Notes: generated by a model from the letters alone, not told the origin. DNA of 64,000 bases from an uncultured Hymenobacter sp. (GCA_913776615.1 CAJYPK010000040.1:124001-188000), one strand, 5' to 3'; shown: positions 24,159-33,287, counted from the first letter of the stretch. Program-made: numbers and translations.

Positions 24159-26078
24159 CTAACCTGCTGAGGTCGATGATACTTCGGGAGCGGCTGGGGT
24201 GACTGAGGTAGCCTGGGCAGCCAGCGGGGCGGTGTGTTGGCTTTGCACCAGCAGGCCTACGAGTGCTTCCACCAGGCCACCCGCGCCAGCGCCCGCGCTA
24301 CCGTTGGCCTGCACGTCGGGCGTGATTTTTACCTGACGGTCGCCGATAATCTGCATGAGCTGCAAGGCCGTAAACTCACGGGCACCCAGGCTGGCTACGC
24401 CCACTTGGTAGGCTTCAGCCTTGGCCTGGCCGATGGCCCGGATGGCTTCGGCCTCGCCCACGCCGCGCAGGCGGGTGGCCTCCGAGTCGGCGATGGCGCG
24501 GAGGCGGGTGCTTTCGGCCTCGCCGCCGGCCCGCAGCTTGGCGGCCTCGGCTTCGCCGCGCACTTTTTTCACCTGGGAATTGGCGTTGAGCTCGGCGATG
24601 TTGACGCCCTGCTCGCTTTTTACCAACTCGCTTTGAATGTCGGCGATGCTGGTTTCGCGCACGAGTGCTTGGCGCTGGGTCTGGGCGGCCTGCTGCACTT
24701 CGTAGGTTTTGCGCTGCTCCTCGGCCAGCTTACGGTCAGTCTGGGTGGTCATGAGCTGCTGCGGGGGTACGATGTCGCCGATGAGCGTATCGACGGCCTG
24801 CACGTTATAGGTTCCGAGCGCATGGCGAATGAACGCCGCCGCATCGTGCTGGCGCTCGGCGCGGTTGGTGAGGTAGTCGAGCACCGTATACTCCTGCGAG
24901 CTGTTACGGAAATAGTTGCCCACTATCGGCTCCAGCACATGGTCTACGAGATTTTGCATGGAGCCCACCCGCGAAATGACACGCGGCGCATCCAGCGCTC
25001 CGACGTGGATAATCTGGGCCACGTCGAGGTTGAAGGAGAAGCCATCGCGCGAGCGCACCGTGATGCTGCTCAGTGAGTTGTCGTAGCCGTGGGCCTCGGT
25101 GCGGTTGGCCCAGTTGAGGACGATGTTGGTGGTGGGCACCAGCTCGACGCGCATGATGCGGGTGTTCAGGGGCTGGCGGCCGGGGTAAAGCGGCGTTATC
25201 CAAATACCCTTGTGGCCGACCTCGACGAGGTTGCCGTGAGTGAAGTCGGCCCCGCTGACGTCCTGCGCGGGGCGGCCCACGAAGGAAATGACCACGCCCA
25301 CGTGGCCGATGGGAATTTCCGTCATGGGCACCTGCTCGACGCGGCAAAACCAGGGATTCAGGTTCCAGGCACCGCTCAGCAGCACTTGCTCCTGCAAGCC
25401 ACGCCGGCCGCCGGCGGCCAGGAAGCGCTGGGCATCCTGAAAATTGTCGTGGTCGGCAATGACGGGGCCGGCAATCTCGCCCGGCTCGATGGGCAACCCG
25501 TCGAGCGTGGTGACAATGCCCACCGCATCGGGCACCACGCGGTACACGCCCAGCTCGTTGGGGTTCATGCCCAAACTCTCGGCATTGCGCCGGGTGATGA
25601 CGGTAAAGAGCGCCGTATTAATGCGATAAGTACCCGCCGTGAGAATGCCGAGCTGCCGGCCTTTCTCGCCGCCCTGGGTGAGAAAGGCGCGGGCATCCTG
25701 GTAGTCGTCGCAGGCTACCACCCGGCCCAGGATGTGCGAAGGCGGAATGACCGCCCCGCCGTTGGCCACTACCAACCCGATTTCGCCCTGCGGCACCACC
25801 GTCACGGGCTCTTTCGTAACGGCGTATTGCCAGGGCCACAGAAAGAAGTGCCAGCCGGGGGCCAGCGTATCGGCTTGCAGGCCAGCCTCGCCTTCGAGGG
25901 CAATGAGGTGGCCCGCCCGCAGGCTGGTGCGGGCAAATTTCTTGGCGATAATCCCGACCTCCAGCTCACCAATCACGACGATGCCGAGCAGTGACTTGGC
26001 CAATAGCAGCACTACCAATAAGCTGCCGAGAATTCCGAGGAGGGTGTAAAAAAGCGCAACCGTAATAGCCAGTAGCAT
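24159..26078 (-). CDS. SPFH/flotillin-like protein
   Basis: Membrane-associated SPFH protein of 639 residues. An N-terminal hydrophobic segment covers residues 8-40. A region of about 165 residues then holds two related blocks, with YQDARAFLTQGG ... AGTYRIN near 127-163 and FQDAQRFLAAGG ... SGAWNLN near 222-250, and a third weaker block near 260-310. The SPFH core follows, then a long Ala/Glu helical coiled coil (AELNANSQVKKVRGEAEAAK, LRAIADSEATRLRGVGEAEA). Flotillins organise membrane microdomains. The internal duplication is unusual. The gene converges with Lrp across repeat family C. Confidence 0.83.
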   Translation of the reverse strand: MLLAITVALFYTLLGILGSLLVVLLLAKSLLGIVVIGELEVGIIAKKFARTSLRAGHLIALEGEAGLQADTLAPGWHFFLWPWQYAVTKEPVTVVPQGEIGLVVANGGAVIPPSHILGRVVACDDYQDARAFLTQGGEKGRQLGILTAGTYRINTALFTVITRRNAESLGMNPNELGVYRVVPDAVGIVTTLDGLPIEPGEIAGPVIADHDNFQDAQRFLAAGGRRGLQEQVLLSGAWNLNPWFCRVEQVPMTEIPIGHVGVVISFVGRPAQDVSGADFTHGNLVEVGHKGIWITPLYPGRQPLNTRIMRVELVPTTNIVLNWANRTEAHGYDNSLSSITVRSRDGFSFNLDVAQIIHVGALDAPRVISRVGSMQNLVDHVLEPIVGNYFRNSSQEYTVLDYLTNRAERQHDAAAFIRHALGTYNVQAVDTLIGDIVPPQQLMTTQTDRKLAEEQRKTYEVQQAAQTQRQALVRETSIADIQSELVKSEQGVNIAELNANSQVKKVRGEAEAAKLRAGGEAESTRLRAIADSEATRLRGVGEAEAIRAIGQAKAEAYQVGVASLGAREFTALQLMQIIGDRQVKITPDVQANGSAGAGAGGLVEALVGLLVQSQHTAPLAAQATSVTPAAPEVSSTSAG

Positions 26079-26117
26079 AACAGGGGGCGGTATGATGAGG
26101 CGGCGAGCGGAACCTCA

Positions 26118-26152
26118 CAAAAAAGTCCCTCCCGAACTCGCCGGGAAGGACT
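26118..26152 (-). terminator. Terminator
   Basis: Minus strand: AGTCCTTCCCG pairs with CGGGAGGGACT around GCGAGTT, followed by TTTTTT. It ends the downstream side of the Thr/Ser/Met-rich gene. Confidence 0.75.
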
Positions 26153-26175
26153 GTATCGCTGGCTGGCTGCTAGTA

Positions 26176-26607
26176 TTACAGGCCGACTTTACTCGTGGTA
26201 GTGGTCTTGGTTTTATTGACTTTGTAGCGCATGTCGGGCGTGCCGTCAGCCTTCATGGGACCGGTGGTGTGGGTAGTCGTCATCTTGCTCGACTTGTAGC
26301 GCATGTCGGGCGTACCGTCGGCCTTCATCTTGGTGCTGGTCGAGGTTTTGGTCATGCCCGAGGGCGTGGTCATGGTGCTTGATTTGCTCATGGTGGCTTG
26401 GTCCTTCGACATGGTCGAAGACTTGCTCATGCCAGCCGGGTTGGTTGAGGTGCTGGTGCGGGTCGTGGTGGTCGTGGCGGGAGTTTGCGACGTTCTGGTG
26501 GTCGTCATCTTCGACGAGCTGGTGCTCATCGTGCTGGTAGTTTGGGCCTGGGCCGAGAGGCCGCCGACGATGAGTAGGGCCGAGAGTAATCCGAGCAAGC
26601 GTTTCAT
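26176..26607 (-). CDS. Secreted Thr/Ser/Met/Lys-rich repeat protein
   Basis: Exported protein of 143 residues. The signal (RLLGLLSALLIVGGLSAQAQ) is followed by about 60 residues dominated by Thr, Ser and Met with repeated MSKSSTM units, then two copies of the motif MKADGTPDMRYK separated by KSSKMTTTHTTGP. I do not recognise a fold. The KADGTPDMRYK unit looks like a short lineage-specific repeat. It is likely a small envelope or secreted protein with an unstructured region. Confidence 0.7.
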   Translation of the reverse strand: MKRLLGLLSALLIVGGLSAQAQTTSTMSTSSSKMTTTRTSQTPATTTTTRTSTSTNPAGMSKSSTMSKDQATMSKSSTMTTPSGMTKTSTSTKMKADGTPDMRYKSSKMTTTHTTGPMKADGTPDMRYKVNKTKTTTTSKVGL

Positions 26608-26711
26608 GGGATTGGGGAGGGGAAAAGTAAGGGATGAGCACCGCCTACCGGCTGCGTAGTAGGCTGGAGCATACAGACGTAATCCCGCAAACAGGGTTTA
26701 GCCCCAAACGC

Positions 26712-26747
26712 CAAAAGCCCCGCGCTACTGGTAGCGCGGGGCTTTTG
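26712..26747. terminator. Terminator of trxA
   Basis: Perfect 17-bp stem starting CAAAAGCCCCGCGCTAC with a 2-nt centre, 30 nt after the trxA stop. Confidence 0.8.
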
Positions 26748-26776
26748 AAAGGGGAAAGCCGAAGTTCAGCGCGGCA

Positions 26777-27106
26777 CTAGGCCGATACCTGAGCGTCCAG
26801 CTTCTGGGCGAGTACGTGCTTGGGCACGGCGCCTACTTGCTTATCTACAATCTGGCCGTTCTTGAACACCAGCAGCGTCGGGATGCTGCGAATGCCGAAC
26901 TTCATAGAAGTCTGGGGGTTGGCGTCTACGTCTACCTTACCGATGATAGCCTGGCCTTCGTACTCGCCGGCTAGCTCCTCTACTACCGGGCCTACCATGC
27001 GGCAGGGGCCGCACCATTCGGCCCAGAAGTCCACGAGTACGGGCTTATCCGAGTTGATAATCTCCTCGAAATTGGCGTCGGTTATTTCAATTGCTTTGTG
27101 CGCCAT
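26777..27106 (-). CDS. trxA: Thioredoxin
   Basis: Cytosolic thioredoxin of 109 residues, the standard length. It has DFWAEWCGPCRMVGPVVEEL with the redox CGPC pair, the cis-Pro region FGIRSIPTLLVFKNGQIVD and a closing helix. It reduces protein disulfides with thioredoxin reductase. The promoter box TACCTTTG lies about 80 nt upstream. Confidence 0.96.
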   Translation of the reverse strand: MAHKAIEITDANFEEIINSDKPVLVDFWAEWCGPCRMVGPVVEELAGEYEGQAIIGKVDVDANPQTSMKFGIRSIPTLLVFKNGQIVDKQVGAVPKHVLAQKLDAQVSA

Positions 27107-27186
27107 GACGCTAGGGAATATGTTAGTGAAAAAACGTCCGGCGTGTACAGCCGACGAGGCTGCAAGGTAGCGGAGTTGATGTAGAA

Positions 27187-27194
27187 CAAAGGTA
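27187..27194 (-). promoter_or_regulatory. -7 box of trxA
   Basis: Minus-strand TACCTTTG, exact match to TAnnTTTG. No clear TTG at -33. Confidence 0.5.
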
Positions 27195-27232
27195 GAAAAC
27201 GAAAGGTTTGCCAGCCGGCTACCAAGGTGTTG

Positions 27233-28144
27233 CTAATGTTGCGGCTGGGGGGGGCTTGGTTCCGAACGCCGGGCCGGCTCGGTCGCAGGCGTTGTAGGCG
27301 GGTCTGGAAAGGCGTCGTGGCCCCAGCGCCAGTCCCCCCCGCTAAGAACCATGTTGAGCAGTACTTGAATGGTGCCGTTGTGGAAGCGATTGCCGCTGCC
27401 GGAGAAAAAAGCTCCCGAGCCCTGGCCATCGCGGTACACGTTGCTGACGTCGCCGCTGTAGCGCAGCTCGATGCCCGCATTGCCATCGGCAATCTGGTAG
27501 CCCAAGCCAGCCAGGTAGCCCCAGTTCCAGCGCGTTAGGGGCTCGGGACCTTTGCCTACTATCTCTTGATAGTCAGCGGCGTTGCGGATGCCAAGCGGGA
27601 CTACAGTTTCCTGCCGGTCGAAGGCTAGCCCTAGCTGGGGGCCGGCCGCTACGTACCAGCCCGTGCGGTTACCGCTGCCGGGGCCGTAGGTGAATAGCAC
27701 GGGTAGCTCCAGGTAATGTAGCTCGGCGCGGCAGCTATTTTCGCTGGAGGTCGGGGGTAGGGTAGCGGCGTGCGAGCGGGTATAGGTATGCCAGTAGTCG
27801 TGGCGCACCGCCCCTTTACGCGTGTACAGCAGTTCGACCTGCCAGGCGCTGCGGGCCGCCAGCCGCCGGGTGGCCGACAGCCCGCCCGTGAAGCCACCTT
27901 TCAAGCCGGTCTGCCAGCCAATGTAGCCGCCGCCGGTGTAAGTACTCAGATTAAAGCCGCTCTTCAGGTTAACGAGTATCGGTTGGTGCAACTTGCCTAC
28001 CGCCGGCAAGTCCTGCGCCCGGGCCGCCAAGGCTAGCGAACCCAGCCCCAATCCGAAAAGGGCGCGGTGCGCCGCCCGCCGCAGAGGTATCACACTAGTG
28101 CAGGCCGAGTTCCTGGCGGGTAGCCCGGTAGAAAAATGTCGCAT
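27233..28144 (-). CDS. Outer-membrane beta-barrel protein (PorT-like)
   Basis: Outer-membrane beta-barrel of 303 residues. A long N-terminal signal region ends GLGSLALAARAQ. The mature part shows alternating amphipathic strands typical of the PorT/OMP_b-brl_2 type (GFNLSTYTGGGYIGWQTGLK, AWQVELLYTRKGA, LEL-like PVLFTYG, GWYVAAGPQLGLAF, WGYLAGLGYQIADGNAGIEL). PorT itself is a T9SS component, but this family is broad and a specific role cannot be assigned. The ATG at 28144 puts the signal near the start; an upstream in-frame ATG at 28255 would overlap a palindrome. Confidence 0.72.
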   Translation of the reverse strand: MRHFSTGLPARNSACTSVIPLRRAAHRALFGLGLGSLALAARAQDLPAVGKLHQPILVNLKSGFNLSTYTGGGYIGWQTGLKGGFTGGLSATRRLAARSAWQVELLYTRKGAVRHDYWHTYTRSHAATLPPTSSENSCRAELHYLELPVLFTYGPGSGNRTGWYVAAGPQLGLAFDRQETVVPLGIRNAADYQEIVGKGPEPLTRWNWGYLAGLGYQIADGNAGIELRYSGDVSNVYRDGQGSGAFFSGSGNRFHNGTIQVLLNMVLSGGDWRWGHDAFPDPPTTPATEPARRSEPSPPQPQH

Positions 28145-28214
28145 AGCCCGAAAGGATGAAGCTGATTCACCGCGAATATAAGTCGTGCGGATAGCATTCA
28201 GCCGCTTGAAAATC

Positions 28215-28264
28215 AAATGCCAGATGGTTCCCGGCCTGGCGAAGCCGGGAACCATCTGGCATTT
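28215..28264. repeat. Perfect 21-bp palindrome downstream of dnaE
   Basis: AAATGCCAGATGGTTCCCGG plus one base pairs perfectly with 28244-28264 across an 8-nt loop. It lies 22 nt past the dnaE stop and may act as a terminator or processing hairpin, but the T tract is weak. Confidence 0.8.
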
Positions 28265-28286
28265 GACGAAGATGGGTGCCAGCCAG

Positions 28287-31200
28287 CTATATCAGCGCGC
28301 ACACATCTAACTCAAACTCTTTCATCTTGTCAATAAAGGCCCGGGGGTCAATCTGGAAGCGACGCGAGAACATATCGACGGCCAGCCGCTCGTGGGGCTC
28401 CACAAACTGGATTTCGAGGCGCTTCGAGCCCTTGGCGTGCTCGATGGCTTCTTGCAGGCGGTCAATCATGGGGCCGGTGACGGTGCGCAGGTCGAGCTTC
28501 ACGCGCACGCCCTTGCTGAGCTTTTCGGCCACCTGGGCCAGCGGCTCCATTGTCTTGATTTTCAATTCCCACTGGTCCTGGGTGCCGTAGCGCAGTTCCA
28601 TTTTGCCCCGGATGAAGAGCGGCGGCACCTGCTCGTTGTGGTAGTTTTTGGGGTTGATGAGCGGGCCGAAGCGCGTGTAGTCGTCGCGAAACAGCGCCAG
28701 GTTGATGCTCGAATCGTAGTCTTCGATGTTGAATGAGGCCATCGGCTGGCCGCTCTTGGTGGTGCGGAAGGCCACGCCCGACACGAGGCCCGCCACGTTC
28801 ACATCCTTGCCCCGCTGGCCGTCGAGCTTGTCGAGCGGGCAGGTGCAGTAGGCGTCGATTTCCATGCGGTAGGTATCGAGCGGGTGGCCCGAGAGGTAGA
28901 AGCCTACCACTTCTTTTTCGCGGCGCAGCTTTTCGGGCGCGCTCCACTCTTCCAAGTCCTGCACCTTGGGCAGCGGCGCGGCCACTGCCCCGAAGGCCCC
29001 CGCGCCGAACAGGCTGTGCTGGGCCGATTCCTTGGCCGCCTGGTGCTGCTGGCCCAGCTTCATGGCCTTTTCGATGAGGTTCTGGTCGCCAGCCGGGGCG
29101 TCCATAAACTGGCGGCGGTTGTACTTCTCGAAGCTGTCGAAGGCCCCGGCCTGGGCCAGGCTTTCCCAGGTTTTCTTGTTCACCGAGCGTAGGTTGACGC
29201 GCTTGGCAAAGTCGAATACGTCGGTGAACGGCCCGTTCTTCTGGCGCTCCTCCACGAGTTCGAGGACGGCCGCCTCGCCGGCTCCCTTCACGGCGGCTAG
29301 CCCAAAGCGAATCTGGTTTTCGCGGGGTACGTTGAATTTTTGCTCGCTTTCGTTCACGTCGGGACCGAGTACGGCTACGCCCTGCTTGCGGGCTTCCTCG
29401 ATGAAGAAGGTTACCTTCTTAATATCGCCCATGTTGTTGGTGAGTACGGCGGCCATGTACTCGGCAGGGTAGTTGGCCTTGAGGTAGCCCGTCTGGTAGG
29501 CTACTACCGAGTAAGCAGCGGAGTGTGAGCGGTTAAATCCGTACTCGGCAAATTTTTCCATCACGTCGAAAACCTCGTTGGCCTTCTTCGCCGGAATCTT
29601 GTGCAGCTTCTCTGCCCCGGCCACGAACTTCTCGCGTTCCAGGGCCATCTTTTTCATGTCCTTCTTACCCATGGCGCGGCGCAGCAAGTCGGCCCCGCCG
29701 AGCGAGTAGCCAGCCAGAATCTGGGCCGTTTGCATGATTTGCTCCTGGTACACCATAATGCCCTGGCTGTACTCCAGGATGGGCTTGAGCAGATCGTGCG
29801 GGTATTCGATGGGCTCGCGGTTGTGCTTGCGGTTGATGAAGGTGGGAATGAACTGCATCGGGCCGGGCCGGTACAGGGCGTTCATCGCAATCAGGTCCTC
29901 AATGTTGGTCGGCTTCAAGTCCTTGAGGTACATGCGCATCCCTTCCGATTCAAACTGAAACGTGCCGATGGTATCGCCGCGCTGGTAGAGCTCGTAGGTC
30001 TTGGGGTCGTCGAGCGGAATCTCGTCGATGTCGATTTTGACGCCGTGGTTGCGCTCGATCAGACGCAGGGCATCCACAATGATGGTCAGGGTTTTGAGGC
30101 CCAGAAAGTCCATCTTCAGCATCCCCGCCGATTCAATCACCTTGCCGTCGAACTGCGTCACGAGCAGGTCTGAGTCCTTGGAAGTCGAAACGGGGATGTA
30201 ATTCGTGATGTCGTCGGGCGCGATGATGACACCCGCCGCGTGGATGCCGGTGTTGCGCACCGAGCCTTCGAGGCGCTCGGCCAGGGCCAGAATCTGCCCC
30301 TTGAGGTCGCCCTGGTCTTGGCGAATGGCTTGCAGCTCGGGCACGTCGCGAAAGGCCCCGGCCAGGGTGGTACCGGGCTTCTCGGGTACGAGCTTGGCTA
30401 TTTCGTTGGCGGCGGGCAGCGGCAGCTCCATTGCCCGGGCCACGTCCTTGATGCTCGACTTGGCGGCCATCGTACCGAAGGTGATAATCTGGGCCACCTG
30501 CGTTTTGCCGTACTTACCCACCACGTAGTCGATAACTTTCTGGCGGTTCACGTCGTCGAAGTCGATATCGATATCGGGCATCGACACGCGCTCGGGGTTC
30601 AAAAAGCGCTCGAACAGCAGCGAGTACTTGATGGGGTCGATGTTGGTGATGCCCACGCAGTAGGCTACCGCCGAGCCAGCGGCCGAGCCCCGGCCGGGGC
30701 CCACGGCCACACCCATGCTCCGGCCCTTGTTGATAAAGTCCTGGGTGATGAGGAAGTAGCCCGCGAAGCCCATCGTCTGGATGATGCGTAGCTCGTAGTC
30801 CAGGCGCTCCTCGATTTCGGGAGTGCGCTCGGAGTAGCGGGGCGGCTTGGTCATGGTCACGGTGCCGTTGCCCGCGCTGGCCCCGAAGGCCCCCACGTAG
30901 GTCAGCTCGCGCAAAAATTCGTCGGCGTTGGCAAACTGCGGGGGCAGGGGGAAATTGGGGAGCAGGATGTCGCGGGCCAGCTTGGGCGGCGTTATCTTAT
31001 CCACAATCTCGTTGGTGTTATCCACACTTTCCGGCACGTCCGAGAAAAGCTCGTTCATCTCGGCCTGGCTCTTGAAATAGAACTGGTCGTTGGCGAAGCC
31101 GAAGCGGCGGCGGCGCTGCTTGGGCGGCTTTTGCAGTTCCTCGTCGATGCGGGCGAGCATGCGCCGGGCGTTCTCGTCGTAGGCGTGCTCGCGGCGCAGC

Positions 31201-32003
31201 TCGTCGAGCGGGCCGTAGTGCACGCGCTGGTCGGCGGTGAGCACGGTGTAGTAGTTCGTCTCGAAGTCGCCGACCGGGATGCTGCGCTCCTCGGCCGTGT
31301 TCACGCACAGCAGCAGGTCGTGGGCCGCGTAATCGGTCTGGTCCACGTAGTGCGAGTCGTTGGTGCAGATGACCTTGACGTTGTACTTCTTGGCAAATTT
31401 CAGGAGCACCTGGTTCACGTCCTCCTGGCTTTTACCGGTGCCGTCGAAGTTCATCAACCCGTGGCGCTGAATCTCGATGTAGTAGTCCTCACCGAAGACA
31501 TCCAGCCACCACTTCAGCAGCTCCTCGGCCTTTTCCTCGCCTTCGAATAAAATAGCCTGCGGTACCTCGGCCCCGATGCAGCAGCTGGTGGCAATGAGGC
31601 CCTGGTGATACTTCTTAATCAGCTCCTTGTCGATGCGCGGAAACTTGGAGTACACGCCCTCAATAAAGCTTAGCGAGCAGAGCTTGGCCAGGTTGTGGTA
31701 GCCAGCCTGGTCCTTGGCCAGTAGCAGCTGGTGGTAGCGCTCGTCCTTCTCGCCCTTTTCGCGTAGAAAGGTCTTCTTGTGGCGGTCGGCGACGAGGTAA
31801 AACTCGCAGCCGACTATCGGCTTCACGTTGTATTTATTCGCCTCGGCCACGAAGTTGAAAGCGCCGAACATGTTGCCGTGGTCGGTGAGGGCCACGGCGG
31901 GCATGCCGTCGGCCTGCGCCTTTTTCATGAGCGCCGAGATGCTGGCCTGGCCGTCGAGCAGCGAATACTGGGTGTGCGAGTGCAGGTGCGAAAAGACGGG
32001 CAT
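28287..32003 (-). CDS. dnaE: DNA polymerase III subunit alpha
   Basis: Replicative polymerase of 1238 residues, normal for Bacteroidota DnaE. An N-terminal PHP domain begins MPVFSHLHSHTQYSLLDG and continues TDHGNMFGAFNF. The catalytic core has MPDIDIDFDDVNRQKVIDYV with the active-site acidic triad and YLKDLKPTNIEDLIAMNALY. The beta-clamp and OB regions follow, with VAGLVSGVAFRTTKSGQPM and YDSSINLALF in the OB fold. No intein or truncation is seen. The start ATG at 32003 is unambiguous. Confidence 0.97.
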   Translation of the reverse strand: MPVFSHLHSHTQYSLLDGQASISALMKKAQADGMPAVALTDHGNMFGAFNFVAEANKYNVKPIVGCEFYLVADRHKKTFLREKGEKDERYHQLLLAKDQAGYHNLAKLCSLSFIEGVYSKFPRIDKELIKKYHQGLIATSCCIGAEVPQAILFEGEEKAEELLKWWLDVFGEDYYIEIQRHGLMNFDGTGKSQEDVNQVLLKFAKKYNVKVICTNDSHYVDQTDYAAHDLLLCVNTAEERSIPVGDFETNYYTVLTADQRVHYGPLDELRREHAYDENARRMLARIDEELQKPPKQRRRRFGFANDQFYFKSQAEMNELFSDVPESVDNTNEIVDKITPPKLARDILLPNFPLPPQFANADEFLRELTYVGAFGASAGNGTVTMTKPPRYSERTPEIEERLDYELRIIQTMGFAGYFLITQDFINKGRSMGVAVGPGRGSAAGSAVAYCVGITNIDPIKYSLLFERFLNPERVSMPDIDIDFDDVNRQKVIDYVVGKYGKTQVAQIITFGTMAAKSSIKDVARAMELPLPAANEIAKLVPEKPGTTLAGAFRDVPELQAIRQDQGDLKGQILALAERLEGSVRNTGIHAAGVIIAPDDITNYIPVSTSKDSDLLVTQFDGKVIESAGMLKMDFLGLKTLTIIVDALRLIERNHGVKIDIDEIPLDDPKTYELYQRGDTIGTFQFESEGMRMYLKDLKPTNIEDLIAMNALYRPGPMQFIPTFINRKHNREPIEYPHDLLKPILEYSQGIMVYQEQIMQTAQILAGYSLGGADLLRRAMGKKDMKKMALEREKFVAGAEKLHKIPAKKANEVFDVMEKFAEYGFNRSHSAAYSVVAYQTGYLKANYPAEYMAAVLTNNMGDIKKVTFFIEEARKQGVAVLGPDVNESEQKFNVPRENQIRFGLAAVKGAGEAAVLELVEERQKNGPFTDVFDFAKRVNLRSVNKKTWESLAQAGAFDSFEKYNRRQFMDAPAGDQNLIEKAMKLGQQHQAAKESAQHSLFGAGAFGAVAAPLPKVQDLEEWSAPEKLRREKEVVGFYLSGHPLDTYRMEIDAYCTCPLDKLDGQRGKDVNVAGLVSGVAFRTTKSGQPMASFNIEDYDSSINLALFRDDYTRFGPLINPKNYHNEQVPPLFIRGKMELRYGTQDQWELKIKTMEPLAQVAEKLSKGVRVKLDLRTVTGPMIDRLQEAIEHAKGSKRLEIQFVEPHERLAVDMFSRRFQIDPRAFIDKMKEFELDVCALI

Positions 32004-32253
32004 GGCGGGAAAAGCTAAAAGTGAGCGCAGAACAGCCGCTTAGGCTGGCAGCTCATCGCTGCGGCCGAAGCAGGCGGCGCTCATTGAAACTTAAAGTTAC
32101 CGCCCAGGCAGGGTTCGGTATCGCCCGGCAGTAGCTTAGTCGCAAACTACCTTGAAAATGAATTGGCTGGGTAGAAGGTGCCCGCTGGCCTCGAAAAAGG
32201 AGGCCGCCCGCTCGTAGGCTTACAGGAGTGAAAGAGCCCGCCGCCCATTGAAA

Positions 32254-32640
32254 CTAGTTGTCTGATAAGGGGATAGAATCGAGCTGGAGCGCCTGGCCGG
32301 TATCGGCCGTGTAGGCGGGATGTTGCCGCACCTGCGCCACGAAGCCAGCTACCAGTTGCTGCACGAGCTGGGTGTATTCGTGGCAGCTTATCAGCTCGCA
32401 CACTGGCACTGGCACCAGGGGGCTAGGCAGTGGCTGATACGCCGGGTCGCTGGCTCGCTGTAAATGCCAGATCAACAAGTCGAGGTATTCGGCTGCGATG
32501 CTCTGTACTTCGAGCAGTTGCAAGCGCGATAATTCATACTGCTCGGCGTAATCCGGCAGCTGCGTAGCAAAGCGCTTGAGCCACAAACCGTATTTGATAT
32601 CTACTTCGGAAGGATAAGTAGGAGGTAAGGAAGAGCGCAT
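32254..32640 (-). CDS. Hypothetical protein, alpha-helical
   Basis: Protein of 128 residues from ATG 32640 that I do not recognise. It is predicted mostly helical and soluble, with YPSEVDIKYGLWLKRFATQL, LLEVQSIAAEYLDLLIWHLQ and EYTQLVQQLVAGFVAQVRQH. There is no signal or membrane segment. An in-frame ATG 9 nt upstream is possible. It lies in the same orientation as the roadblock-like gene next to it, 140 nt apart, so they may share a transcript. Codon use resembles neighbours. Confidence 0.55.
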   Translation of the reverse strand: MRSSLPPTYPSEVDIKYGLWLKRFATQLPDYAEQYELSRLQLLEVQSIAAEYLDLLIWHLQRASDPAYQPLPSPLVPVPVCELISCHEYTQLVQQLVAGFVAQVRQHPAYTADTGQALQLDSIPLSDN

Positions 32641-32783
32641 AAGCCACAAGAGAGAGTGACCAGGCTGGCTGGGTTAAGTGAGGACTAGCCTACTAGGCCC
32701 TCCCTGCCGCGTAGTGCGGTAGGGAGGGCTCATGGAAGGGAAGGCTTGCGAGGATTAGTGTAGAGAAGAAGAGTGCGCCTTCA

Positions 32784-33254
32784 TTACCTGGCGGGCCTGG
32801 GCCAGGTTGGTATCCGCAGCGTTGATTTCGGAGGGCAGTACCCGGGTGCAGCGCAGCGGCGTACCGCATCTTTGAGCAAAGCCAGGTTGGTATCCGCTGT
32901 GCGCACCGCCACGAAGCAATACCACTGGCCATCGTGCAAGGGACGCAGGTGGTGCAGATGCTCATCCAGCACTGTGGTGATGTCCGTAAGCGGGCCGGTC
33001 ATCCAGGGCTGGCTGGCCAGCGCGTGGTGCGTGCTGCGCAGCAACCGGGCGTAGCGCAGACTGACGTGGTGCGGGCTATAGCCGGTCTGGGTAGTGTAAT
33101 ACGCCAGCACCTTACCCGATGCCAGTTCCACCACGCAGGCCAGCAGCTCGGGTAGCTCACGCAGGAGTGATTCGAGTACGAGGCGGGCGGGGGAGCCACC
33201 CGCTTCTACCAACTTGTGCAGGGAAAAACGATTCAGGAAGGGAAGCGAAAACAT
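32784..33254 (-). CDS. Roadblock/LC7-like protein, frame-shifted C-terminus
   Basis: Cytoplasmic protein of 156 residues. The pattern fits a Roadblock/LC7 fold: LVLESLLRELPELLACVVEL and ASGKVLAYYTT early, then LDEHLHHLRPLHDGQWYCFV with AVRTADTNLALLKDAV, echoing the family's conserved Asn-Leu helix. Bacterial members often regulate MglA-type GTPases, but none is nearby. A 17-bp direct repeat (GCCAGGTTGGTATCCGC on the plus strand) at 32801 and 32881 brackets 80 bp. Without this insert the frame would read ADTNLAQARQVMKAHSSSLH to a TAA at 32757. Roadblock assignment is moderate. Confidence 0.5.
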   Translation of the reverse strand: MFSLPFLNRFSLHKLVEAGGSPARLVLESLLRELPELLACVVELASGKVLAYYTTQTGYSPHHVSLRYARLLRSTHHALASQPWMTGPLTDITTVLDEHLHHLRPLHDGQWYCFVAVRTADTNLALLKDAVRRCAAPGYCPPKSTLRIPTWPRPAR

Positions 33255-33287
33255 AAAGGCGCAAACGGCTTAGCCGGCCCGGCTACC

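Noticed and set aside
24234..25994. Long plus-strand open frames (24234-25076 and 25089-25994) opposite the SPFH gene.
   Set aside because: They mirror the coding pattern of the SPFH gene and lack signals or domains.
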